Counted from the stretch's first letter, positions 1 to 5,351 are shown. The stretch: 5,351 nucleotides of DNA from an uncultured Collinsella sp. (GCA_902496115.1 CABUZK010000071.1:1-5351), one strand, 5' to 3'. A program made the numbers and translations. Notes: generated from the sequence alone by a model not told the origin.

Positions 1-1296
1 CTCGCCAGCCGCCTCGCCGCATCTGAGTCCGCATCGTCCACCATCCTCGCCAAGGATCGAACGCTTTCCTGCAACACCCGCCAAACGGGACTCAACAACA
101 ACGCACTTGTGATCGGCCCCTCGGGAGCCGGCAAGACCCGAAACGTCCTCAAGCCCAACCTGCTGCAAATGAACGCAAGCTACATCGTGCTCGACACCAA
201 AGGCACGCTCTGTCGCGAAGTGGGACCCGTGCTGGCAGCTCACGGTTACCGCGTGCAATGTCTCAACTTCGCCGACCTCAACACCGTCCCTGCCCTTGCG
301 CCCGGCATCGAGCGCTGCGGCTACAACCCCCTGAGGCACATTCGCCGCAAGGCGGACGGCAGGCCCAACCAGCAGGACATCCTCTCGGTGGCAAAGGCCA
401 TCTGCCCCATCGAGGACAACAACCAGCCTTTTTGGGATCATGCGGCGGCAAACCTGCTGTCGTGTCTTATCGCCTACGTCACCGAACAGCTACCCGCCGA
501 CGAGCAGACGATCAGCTCGGTCATCAAGCTGATCGAGCACCTGCAGGACGGTGCCACGGGTCGATTGTTTGACGACCTGATCACGACCGACCCCCAAAGC
601 TATGCCCTCTCGCTATGGCGGCGCTACGCCATTACGCAAAATGCCGAGCGCATGCACGCGAGCATCGTCGGCATCCTTGCCGAAAAGGTCATGTGTCTGG
701 GATTCGACGGTGCGGCACAGCTCTATCGTGAGTGCCATCAGGTGGACTTCGCTTCCATGGGACACACCCCCTGCGCCCTGTTTGTAACCGTGAGCGATAT
801 TGACCGCAATCTCGATCCGCTGACCGGCCTCTTTATTTCGCAGGCGTTTATGGGCCTCATTCGTGAGGCCGATAGGCAGCCCGATGGCAGCCTGCCCGTG
901 CCCGTGCGCTTTATGCTCGATGACTTCGCAAATCTGCAGATCCCCCAGATCGACAACGTGCTCTCGATTATCCGAAGCCGCAACATCTGGGCAACGCTGC
1001 TGCTGCAGTCGACCAACCAGCTCGATGCGCTCTATGGCGAGGCACGCGCACGCTCCATCATGGGCAACTGCGACACGCATCTGGTGCTGGCGTTCCAGGA
1101 TCCCGAGAGTGCCCGGGTGTTTTCCGACCGCGCCGACGCGCTGCCCAGCACGCTCATGGCGACGCCGATCGATCGCTCGTGGCTCTTTGTACGCGGTCGC
1201 ACTCCCGAACAGGTCGAGCGCTTTAGGCTCGAAGACCATCCGCTCTACGGGGAGCTGCCCGAGGCGCAGCGAGGCCATGCGGAGGCCGAGATCTAG
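1..1296 (+). CDS. VirD4/TraG-type conjugative coupling ATPase (5' end outside window)
   Basis: This is the C-terminal 431 residues of a type IV secretion coupling protein, the membrane-anchored ATPase family that links a relaxosome to the conjugation channel. The frame is open from base 1, so the true start and any N-terminal membrane segments lie upstream; the internal GTG at 109 sits inside the fold just before the Walker A loop and is not a credible start. Numbered from the window edge, the Walker A motif GPSGAGKT is at residues 39-46, a DTKG motif follows, the Walker B-like segment FMLDDFANL is at 304-312, LLLQSTNQL is at 333-341 and GNCDT at 355-359. These are the usual landmarks of the TraG/VirD4 RecA-like domain in the usual order. 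The second Walker B acid is Asp where Glu is usual. No relaxase or other conjugation gene is visible; the gene ends convergent with pgi. Family assignment is confident; whether it still serves conjugation cannot be seen. Confidence 0.9.
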   Translation, partial: LASRLAASESASSTILAKDRTLSCNTRQTGLNNNALVIGPSGAGKTRNVLKPNLLQMNASYIVLDTKGTLCREVGPVLAAHGYRVQCLNFADLNTVPALAPGIERCGYNPLRHIRRKADGRPNQQDILSVAKAICPIEDNNQPFWDHAAANLLSCLIAYVTEQLPADEQTISSVIKLIEHLQDGATGRLFDDLITTDPQSYALSLWRRYAITQNAERMHASIVGILAEKVMCLGFDGAAQLYRECHQVDFASMGHTPCALFVTVSDIDRNLDPLTGLFISQAFMGLIREADRQPDGSLPVPVRFMLDDFANLQIPQIDNVLSIIRSRNIWATLLLQSTNQLDALYGEARARSIMGNCDTHLVLAFQDPESARVFSDRADALPSTLMATPIDRSWLFVRGRTPEQVERFRLEDHPLYGELPEAQRGHAEAEI

Positions 1297-1437
1297 GCGC
1301 AGGGTTCTCGCAGCGCGCGGCGCCCCGGCGATGTTCCACAAAGGCTGTGCGCCCCGGGACCACGGCAAAGCAAAGGGGCCCGCATCCGATAGGATACGGG
1401 CCCCTGACTATAAGGCGCGATGCGTTAACAGCAGCGA
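1297..1437. other. Convergent intergenic region between coupling ATPase and pgi
   Basis: This 141-base gap separates two convergent stop codons. It contains the strong hairpin at 1374-1405 assigned to pgi. I see no separate U-tailed hairpin for the coupling ATPase transcript. That transcript may end at the same structure read from the other side, where the stem has one mismatch and no T-run follows. No small gene is supported here. Confidence 0.6.
1374..1405 (-). terminator. Rho-independent-type terminator of pgi
   Basis: Two 14-base arms (1374-1387 and 1392-1405) flank a 4-base loop. All pairs are Watson-Crick except one, which is a G-U wobble in minus-strand RNA but a C-A mismatch in plus-strand RNA. 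On the minus strand the stem is followed by a T-rich stretch (TTTGCTTTG); on the plus strand no T-run follows. The hairpin begins 32 bases after the pgi stop codon. Both asymmetries point to termination of pgi. Confidence 0.8.
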
Positions 1438-3132
1438 CTACTTGCGATGCGCGCGGTAGAACTCGATGAGCGCCTGGGTCGAAGCGTCCTGCTCGGCCTT
1501 GGCGGCGTCGTCGTGGAAGGCCGGGGTTATCTGCTTGGCAAGCTGCTTGCCCAGCTCGACGCCCCACTGGTCGTAGGAGTCGATGCCCCAGACCGTGCCC
1601 TCGACAAACGTGATGTGCTCGTACAGGGCGATGAGCTCGCCGAGCGCGAACGGGGTCAGCGTGTCGCCGAAGATCGAGGTCGTCGGACGGTTGCCCTCAA
1701 AGCAGCGAGCCGGGACGATCTGCTCGGGCGTGCCCTCGGCACGAACCTCGTCGGCCGTCTTGCCAAAGGCAAGCGCCTTGGTCTGGGCCAGGAAGTTGCC
1801 CAGGAACAGCTCATGCACGTCCTGGCCGCTATCGGTCGCAGGGTTGGCAGTATTGGCGAAGGCGATGAAATCGGCCGGAACCACCACGGTGCCCTGGTGC
1901 AGCAGCTGGTAGAAGGCATGCTGGCCGTTGGTGCCGGGCTCGCCCCAGAAGATCTCACCGGTGTCGGAGGTCACGGCGCTGCCGTCCCAGCGAACATGCT
2001 TGCCGTTGGACTCCATGGTGAGCTGCTGCAGGTAGGCCGGGAAGCGGTGCAGGTACTGGCAGTACGGCAGCACGGCATGGCTCTTGGAACCGAAGAAGTT
2101 GACGTACCAGACGTTGAGCAGACCCATCAGCGCGACGGCATTGTTCTCGAGCGGCGTGTTGCAGAAGTACTCGTCGATGGCGTGGAAGCCCTCAAGGAAC
2201 TGCTGGAAACGCTCGGGGCCGAGCACGACGATCAGCGACAGGCCCACGGCGGAGTCGACGGAGTAGCGGCCGCCGACCCAATTCCAGAAACCAAAGGCGT
2301 TGGCGGGGTCGATGCCGAAGGCCTCGACCTTCTCGAGTGCGGTGGAAACGGCGACGAAGTGCTTTGCCACGGCCTCGGCGTTCTGCTCATCGGAGCCATC
2401 GATGGCGCCCTGAGCCTTGAGCTGCTCGAGCATCCAGGTCTTGACCTCGCGGGCGTTGGTGAGGGTCTCGAGCGTGGTGAAGGTCTTGGAGACGATAATC
2501 ACGAGCGTGGTCTCGGGATCCAAACCCTTGAGCTTCTCGGCCTGGTCGTTGGGGTCGATGTTGGAGATATAGCGGCAATCAATACCGGCGTCGGCATAGG
2601 GACGCAGGGCCTCGTAAGCCATGACCGGGCCCAGGTCGGAGCCGCCGATGCCGATGGACACCAGGTGCTCGATCTTTTTGCCGGTAACACCCTTCCACTC
2701 ACCGGAGCGCACGCGCTCGGCGAAGGCATACATGCGGTCGAGGACCTCGTGCACGTCGGCGACGACATCCTGGCCGTCAACGATGAGCTGGCCCTTCTCG
2801 CTTGCCGGGCGGCGCAGCGCGGTGTGCAGGACGGCGCGGTCCTCGGTGGTGTTGATGTGCTCGCCGGAGAACATGGCGTCGCGGCGCTCCTCGAGCTTCA
2901 CCTCGCGGGCAAGATCGCACAGCAGCTTGACGGTCTCATCGGTCACCAGGTTCTTCGACAGATCGAAGTGCAGGTCACCGGCGTCAAAGCTCAGCTTGTT
3001 CACGCGCTCGGCATCGGCGGCGAACCAGGCCTTGAGGTCGATACCTTCGGCCTCGAGCTTCTCTTGATGAGCCTCGAGTGCCTTCCAAGCGGCAGTCGAC
3101 GTAGCATCGATAGGTGCGGCAACAGTTGCCAT
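1438..3132 (-). CDS. pgi: Glucose-6-phosphate isomerase
   Basis: This complete 564-residue cytoplasmic enzyme interconverts glucose 6-phosphate and fructose 6-phosphate in glycolysis and gluconeogenesis. Its length is close to that of the E. coli-type enzyme (about 549), and similarity runs end to end. Visible landmarks are the sugar-phosphate loops IGIGGSDLG (160-168) and SKTFTT (215-220), the signature FWNWVGGRYS (282-291) with catalytic Arg289, MESNGK with Glu374, GQHAFYQ with His405, and DQWGVELGK with Lys529. All expected catalytic residues are present. The ATG at 3132 is chosen because GAGGAGGA lies just upstream and the protein then begins like other family members; an in-frame GTG at 3159 would add nine residues that include the ribosome binding site itself. 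The gene appears monocistronic: a terminator follows it and about 200 bases separate it from the upstream co-directional gene. A long antisense open frame covers it but is a codon-usage shadow. Confidence 0.98.
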   Translation of the reverse strand: MATVAAPIDATSTAAWKALEAHQEKLEAEGIDLKAWFAADAERVNKLSFDAGDLHFDLSKNLVTDETVKLLCDLAREVKLEERRDAMFSGEHINTTEDRAVLHTALRRPASEKGQLIVDGQDVVADVHEVLDRMYAFAERVRSGEWKGVTGKKIEHLVSIGIGGSDLGPVMAYEALRPYADAGIDCRYISNIDPNDQAEKLKGLDPETTLVIIVSKTFTTLETLTNAREVKTWMLEQLKAQGAIDGSDEQNAEAVAKHFVAVSTALEKVEAFGIDPANAFGFWNWVGGRYSVDSAVGLSLIVVLGPERFQQFLEGFHAIDEYFCNTPLENNAVALMGLLNVWYVNFFGSKSHAVLPYCQYLHRFPAYLQQLTMESNGKHVRWDGSAVTSDTGEIFWGEPGTNGQHAFYQLLHQGTVVVPADFIAFANTANPATDSGQDVHELFLGNFLAQTKALAFGKTADEVRAEGTPEQIVPARCFEGNRPTTSIFGDTLTPFALGELIALYEHITFVEGTVWGIDSYDQWGVELGKQLAKQITPAFHDDAAKAEQDASTQALIEFYRAHRK

Positions 3133-3136
3133 AGAG

Positions 3137-3144
3137 TCCTCCTC
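3137..3144 (-). promoter_or_regulatory. Ribosome binding site of pgi
   Basis: The minus strand reads GAGGAGGA followed by CTCT and the ATG at 3132. This near-perfect Shine-Dalgarno sequence decides the start codon in favour of 3132 over the in-frame GTG at 3159. Confidence 0.9.
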
Positions 3145-3150
3145 AGCATA

Positions 3151-3174
3151 CGGGCGCACGCCTCCATGCGCCCG
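3151..3174 (-). promoter_or_regulatory. GC-rich hairpin in the pgi leader
   Basis: A perfect 8-bp inverted repeat (3151-3158 with 3167-3174) encloses an 8-base loop. In minus-strand RNA the arms read CGGGCGCA and TGCGCCCG, and the loop contains GGAGG. The structure ends six bases before the true ribosome binding site. It could stabilise the mRNA or modulate initiation; no known riboswitch class is recognised. Confidence 0.5.
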
Positions 3175-3191
3175 GACATTCAGATGCCACT

Positions 3192-3197
3192 ATTCTA
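3192..3197 (-). promoter_or_regulatory. Possible -10 element for pgi
   Basis: The minus strand reads TAGAAT about 60 bases before the pgi start, a fair match to TATAAT. No good -35 hexamer lies 16-18 bases upstream. A TTGACC sits too close (5 bases) to pair with it. An alternative -10, TATAGT, lies at 3212-3217 but is also without a good -35. This is a weak call. Confidence 0.3.
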
Positions 3198-3250
3198 GCG
3201 CAGGTCAAGACTATAATCAGCGAGCGTTGCCAATCGGCCCCCAAACGGCA

Positions 3251-3285
3251 ACCGACCAAAAAGGGACAGGTTTATTTTGGCAGGT
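3251..3285 (+). repeat. 35-bp palindromic repeat, copy A
   Basis: The unit has two 11-base arms around a 13-base centre: ACCGACCAAAA, then AGGGACAGGTTTA, then TTTTGGCAGGT. The arms are complementary at 9 of 11 positions. It matches the reverse complement of copy C (3988-4022) at 30 of 35 positions. It lies in opposite orientation to copy B, 10 bases away. The architecture resembles REP-type intergenic palindromes; that family name is inference. Confidence 0.8.
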
Positions 3286-3325
3286 CAAACGCTTTACCAA
3301 CCAAAAATAACCCATCCCTTTATGC
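3256..3325 (-). terminator. Large stem-loop formed by repeat copies A and B; possible terminator
   Basis: Bases 3256-3280 pair with 3301-3325 across a 20-base loop. There are 19 Watson-Crick pairs of 25, rising to 21 of 25 on the minus strand, where two plus-strand mismatches become G-U pairs. It starts about seven bases after the stop codon of the dehydrogenase-like gene, so on that strand it could end the transcript, although the T-rich tract is inside the stem and not after it. It may simply be a repeat structure with no termination role. Confidence 0.45.
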
Positions 3326-3330
3326 CAAAT
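3296..3330 (-). repeat. 35-bp palindromic repeat, copy B (degenerate)
   Basis: On the plus strand this reads ACCAACCAAAA, then ATAACCCATCCCT, then a decayed arm TTATGCCAAAT. It agrees with copy C at about 26 of 35 positions in the same orientation, with most changes in the last arm. It abuts the stop codon of the dehydrogenase-like gene at 3332-3334. Confidence 0.65.
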
Positions 3331-3331
3331 A

Positions 3332-3856
3332 CTAGGCCGCGGCGCACACGCTGCCGAGCAACTCACGCAGAGGAGACCCAATGCCCTCCAGCAGTTCGGG
3401 CGCGATGATGGCAAAAACGGGAACCTCGCCGACGCCCACGACAGCAGGCACCTTGCCCTCCGAGACAATGCATCCATAAGGGACAAAACCGTCTTCGCCG
3501 GCATCGAGCGCCGCCATGCGACGCGCGAGTTCGCGCGCAAAGCCAGCAGTATCGGCATCGCCAATCGCCAATACAAAGTCCACCCCTTCGTCGGTCGCCA
3601 GGGCCACGGCTTCGTCGATCAGCTCGTCTCCCCCGTCGCCCTCAACCGAGCCGCAGCGGAAAAGCACGCGCTCGAGCAGAGCTCGATCAAGCGAGCCGAG
3701 TGCCGCCGAGACAAGCTCATCACGCGTGTGCTTGTCGCCTCCCAGCACGACCAGTGCCTTAGTGCCGCCATAGTGGGCAACCAATCGCCCGCACCAGCGA
3801 GCCACATCCCCATCCGCAACCAAGCGTGTCGGCATACCAAACCCATAATTGACCAT
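3332..3856 (-). CDS. Shortened iron-containing alcohol dehydrogenase-like protein (N-terminal domain only)
   Basis: This 174-residue protein resembles the N-terminal nucleotide-binding half of the butanol-dehydrogenase-type Fe-ADH family (BdhA/YugJ/YqhD group, usually about 390 residues). Family-like segments are NYGFGMPT (3-10) at the start, ALVVLGG (34-40), GVDFVLAIG (91-99) and PVFAIIAPELL (146-156). The last resembles the segment that normally precedes the first metal ligand. The protein stops there, so the metal-binding Asp/His residues are absent, and the glycine-rich GGGS cofactor loop is replaced by GDADT. About 40 residues also seem missing between GDADT and PVFAII. Dehydrogenase activity is therefore unlikely; it may be a degenerate domain with another role or a remnant. 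The ATG at 3856 is preferred because it places the family N-terminus at residue 1; ATG 3907 and TTG 3919 are in-frame alternatives with poor ribosome binding sites. It is divergent from the polymerase gene, and repeats lie beyond both ends. Confidence 0.65.
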   Translation of the reverse strand: MVNYGFGMPTRLVADGDVARWCGRLVAHYGGTKALVVLGGDKHTRDELVSAALGSLDRALLERVLFRCGSVEGDGGDELIDEAVALATDEGVDFVLAIGDADTAGFARELARRMAALDAGEDGFVPYGCIVSEGKVPAVVGVGEVPVFAIIAPELLEGIGSPLRELLGSVCAAA

Positions 3857-3987
3857 CTTTCCCACAGCCCTTCCGTGCGTATAGGCGGTATCGATTGTTA
3901 GGCTCATGCTACGAAGCAAGGTTTTCCGAGCTGTTTCGCACTCTTTAGAGCTGCGTTAAAAAAAACCCGATGCAGCCGCACGACCAT
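3857..3987. other. Upstream region of the dehydrogenase-like gene
   Basis: This stretch holds the alternative starts at 3907 and 3919, an A8 run at 3958-3965 and a GAGCTG direct repeat (3928-3933 and 3948-3953). Codons between 3857 and 3907 include rare ones (CTA, ACA, GGA, AGG), which argues mildly against it being coding. I find no convincing minus-strand promoter. GGAAGG lies 12 bases before ATG 3856, slightly far for a ribosome binding site. Confidence 0.4.
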
Positions 3988-4022
3988 ACCTACCAAAACA
4001 AACCAGTCCCTTTTTGGCAGGT
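3988..4022 (-). repeat. 35-bp palindromic repeat, copy C
   Basis: On the plus strand the unit reads ACCTACCAAAA, then CAAACCAGTCCCT, then TTTTGGCAGGT. The arms are complementary at 10 of 11 positions, giving a clean hairpin with a 13-base loop. It lies in opposite orientation to copy A and ends one base before the -35 hexamer of the polymerase promoter. Confidence 0.8.
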
Positions 4023-4023
4023 T

Positions 4024-4052
4024 TTGACGATGTCCGGATGAGCGGGTATTAT
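4024..4052 (+). promoter_or_regulatory. Sigma-70-type promoter of the Y-family polymerase gene
   Basis: TTGACG (4024-4029) and TATTAT (4047-4052) are separated by exactly 17 bases, each one base off consensus. Transcription would start near 4059, inside LexA box 1, leaving a leader of about 37 bases before the GTG at 4096. Confidence 0.85.
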
Positions 4053-4066
4053 CGAACAAGTATTCG
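4053..4066 (+). promoter_or_regulatory. LexA (SOS) box 1
   Basis: CGAACAAGTATTCG matches the Gram-positive LexA/DinR consensus CGAACRNRYGTTYG at 13 of 14 positions (A for G at position 10). It follows the -10 hexamer directly and covers the expected transcription start, so bound LexA would block initiation. Confidence 0.85.
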
Positions 4067-4069
4067 ATA

Positions 4070-4083
4070 AGAACATGTGTTTG
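4070..4083 (+). promoter_or_regulatory. LexA (SOS) box 2
   Basis: AGAACATGTGTTTG matches CGAACRNRYGTTYG at 13 of 14 positions (A for C at position 1). Its centre is 17 bases downstream of the centre of box 1, with a 3-base gap between them. It contains an in-frame ATG (4075-4077) that is therefore probably not the translation start. Confidence 0.75.
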
Positions 4084-4085
4084 AT

Positions 4086-4092
4086 GGGAGGA
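4086..4092 (+). promoter_or_regulatory. Ribosome binding site of the Y-family polymerase gene
   Basis: GGGAGGA ends three bases before the GTG at 4096. The spacing is short, but the in-frame ATGs at 4075 and 4084 have no Shine-Dalgarno upstream, so this site supports the GTG start. Confidence 0.65.
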
Positions 4093-4095
4093 CGC

Positions 4096-5351
4096 GTGGG
4101 ACACGAGCGTCACACCTATATCTGCATCGACCTCAAGACGTTCTACGCCAGCGTCGAGTGCGTCGACCGCGGGCTCGACCCGCTCACCACCAACCTGGTC
4201 GTTGCCGACGAATCGCGCGGGCGCACGACCATCTGCCTTGCCATCACACAGGCCATGAAAGACCTCGGAATCCATAACCGCTGTCGCCTGTTCGAGATTC
4301 CCGACGGTATCGACTACATCAAGGCCGTACCGCGCATGCAGCACTACATGGAGGTGTCGGCGCAAATCTACGGTATCTATCTGGAATTCGTCAGCCCACA
4401 GGACGTGCACGTCTACTCCATCGACGAATGCTTTATCGACGTGACGCCCTATCTGGACCTCTATCACACCGACGCTGAAGGCTTCGCCTGCATGTTGCGC
4501 GACGAGGTCCTGGCGCGCACCGGCATCACGGCAACGGTTGGCATCGGCCCCAACCTATTCCAGGCCAAGGTGGCACTCGACATTACCGCCAAGCACGTAC
4601 CCAGCCGCATCGGCATACTCGATGACGAGACCTTTCGCAAGGAGATCTGGCCCCATCGCCCCATCACCGACATCTGGGGCATTGGGCCCGGCGTGGCAGC
4701 ACGACTCGAAAAATACGGCGTCTACGATCTGATGGGCGTCGCGGCGCTCGACGAAAACCCGCTCTACGACGAGCTCGGCGTCAATGCCGAGTATCTTATC
4801 GACCACGCCTTTGGGCGCGAGCCGACAACTATCGCCGATATTCAGGCCTATCGCCCGCAGGCAACCTCAACTACCACAGGACAGGTGCTCTCGAAAGGCT
4901 ATGCCTATGAACAGGCCTACACCGTCTTGCGCGAGATGGTCGACAACGCCGTGCTGGACTTAGTCGATAAGCACGTGGTGTGCAACAGCATCTCGCTCTT
5001 TGTAGGCTACGCGAGCGAGCGCGCCGACATACGCCGCCTCGACGCCAGCGGCACAGCGCAATATGTGGACGGATGCGGGCATTTGCGTTCGAGCACGTCG
5101 AGCATCGAACCCGCCGCAACCGCCGGCCCCGAGCTCGCGCCCCGCGCGCCCAAGCCCGTCCAACGCGACGACGAACGCCGACGTTTGGTGCGAGAGGCAC
5201 AGGCGATTGACGGCATCTTTGTGGGCGAACACGGCGGCAAGCCGCGTGGTGGCTATGCCGCGCTCTTTGCGCACTCCAACGCCTCGCGCAAGCTGCCCGA
5301 GCGCACCAATTCGTTTAAGAAGATCATGGGCTATTTCGATGAGCTCTGGGC
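4096..5351 (+). CDS. Y-family translesion DNA polymerase, UmuC/ImpB type (3' end outside window)
   Basis: These 418 visible residues belong to the error-prone DNA polymerase family that copies past damaged bases. The palm motif CIDLKTFYASVE (10-21) supplies metal-binding Asp12 and probable steric-gate Tyr17; YSIDE supplies Asp110 and Glu111. The 98-residue spacing between the two Asp residues is the same as in Sulfolobus Dpo4 (D7 to D105). A helix-hairpin-helix-like segment, ITDIWGIGPG, is at 190-199, and the little-finger region begins near TTTGQVLSKG. The sequence most resembles the Firmicutes/Actinobacteria group with 'ERGLDPLTTNLVVADESR' near the N-terminus, often annotated as UmuC, UvrX or ImpB/MucB/SamB. 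Residues about 316-386 contain an Ala/Pro- and Arg-rich stretch that seems longer than in relatives. The GTG start is chosen by its ribosome binding site; ATG 4075 or 4084 would add 7 or 4 residues. Two LexA boxes at the promoter indicate SOS induction. The stop codon lies beyond the window. Confidence 0.92.
   Translation, partial: MGHERHTYICIDLKTFYASVECVDRGLDPLTTNLVVADESRGRTTICLAITQAMKDLGIHNRCRLFEIPDGIDYIKAVPRMQHYMEVSAQIYGIYLEFVSPQDVHVYSIDECFIDVTPYLDLYHTDAEGFACMLRDEVLARTGITATVGIGPNLFQAKVALDITAKHVPSRIGILDDETFRKEIWPHRPITDIWGIGPGVAARLEKYGVYDLMGVAALDENPLYDELGVNAEYLIDHAFGREPTTIADIQAYRPQATSTTTGQVLSKGYAYEQAYTVLREMVDNAVLDLVDKHVVCNSISLFVGYASERADIRRLDASGTAQYVDGCGHLRSSTSSIEPAATAGPELAPRAPKPVQRDDERRRLVREAQAIDGIFVGEHGGKPRGGYAALFAHSNASRKLPERTNSFKKIMGYFDELW

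Noticed and set aside
109..111. GTG as the start of the coupling ATPase
   Set aside because: The frame is open upstream to base 1, and residues before it (such as ILAKDRTLSCNTRQTG) match the segment that precedes Walker A in coupling proteins.
1320..1357. Direct repeat GCGCCCCGG at 1320-1328 and 1349-1357
   Set aside because: Nine GC-rich bases repeated twice in a GC-rich spacer is easily chance; no third copy or associated feature is seen.
613..1368. A 251-codon antisense frame over the coupling ATPase
   Set aside because: It lies opposite conserved ATPase motifs, shows no domain of its own and has no ribosome binding site that I can support.
3157..3159. GTG as an earlier pgi start
   Set aside because: It would translate the ribosome binding site and add nine residues not typical of the family; the ATG at 3132 has ideal Shine-Dalgarno spacing.
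1447..3198. A 583-codon open frame on the plus strand, antisense to nearly all of pgi
   Set aside because: It is a mirror of the GC-ending codon usage of pgi. It has no ribosome binding site at its ATG, its product is a Gly/Val/Leu/Glu-rich sequence with no recognisable motif, and pgi is certain on the other strand.
3203..3208. TTGACC on the minus strand as a pgi -35 element
   Set aside because: It lies only five bases before TAGAAT, and no -10-like hexamer sits 16-18 bases downstream.
3958..3982. Possible minus-strand terminator ending in the T8 run
   Set aside because: The stem before the T-run is only about four pairs, and no minus-strand gene lies upstream that would need it.
3904..4467. 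A 187-codon minus-strand frame over the start of the polymerase
   Set aside because: It runs through the promoter, both LexA boxes and the catalytic motif region of the polymerase; its sequence resembles no family and is explained as a shadow.

Overview
The window looks like chromosomal DNA from a GC-rich, Gram-positive-type bacterium. Coding regions strongly prefer codons ending in G or C, ribosome binding sites are GGAGG-type, and the SOS operators match the CGAAC-N4-GTTYG form used by Firmicutes and Actinobacteria. The gene types and sequence flavour fit a gut Coriobacteriia member such as Collinsella, but that assignment is inference from memory, not a database result.

Layout: (1) Positions 1-1296 (+) hold the C-terminal part of a VirD4/TraG-type conjugative coupling ATPase whose start lies before the window. 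(2) Positions 1297-1437 form a convergent intergenic gap containing the pgi terminator hairpin. (3) Positions 1438-3132 (-) encode a complete glucose-6-phosphate isomerase (pgi) with a strong ribosome binding site and a GC-rich hairpin in its leader. (4) Positions 3133-3331 form an intergenic region with two inverted copies of a 35-bp palindromic repeat. (5) Positions 3332-3856 (-) encode a small protein that looks like a shortened N-terminal half of an iron-containing alcohol dehydrogenase, without the metal-binding half. (6) Positions 3857-4095 form a divergent intergenic region with a third repeat copy, a clear sigma-70-type promoter and two tandem LexA (SOS) boxes. (7) From 4096 (+) to the window edge runs a Y-family (UmuC/DinB-type) translesion DNA polymerase, incomplete at its 3' end.

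The genes do not form one pathway. pgi is a glycolytic housekeeping gene, the polymerase is a DNA-damage gene under probable LexA control, and the coupling protein is a mobile-element-type gene. The most interesting points are the tandem LexA operator at the polymerase promoter, the three-copy 35-bp repeat on both sides of the dehydrogenase-like gene, that gene itself, and an apparent low-complexity insertion in the polymerase little-finger region.
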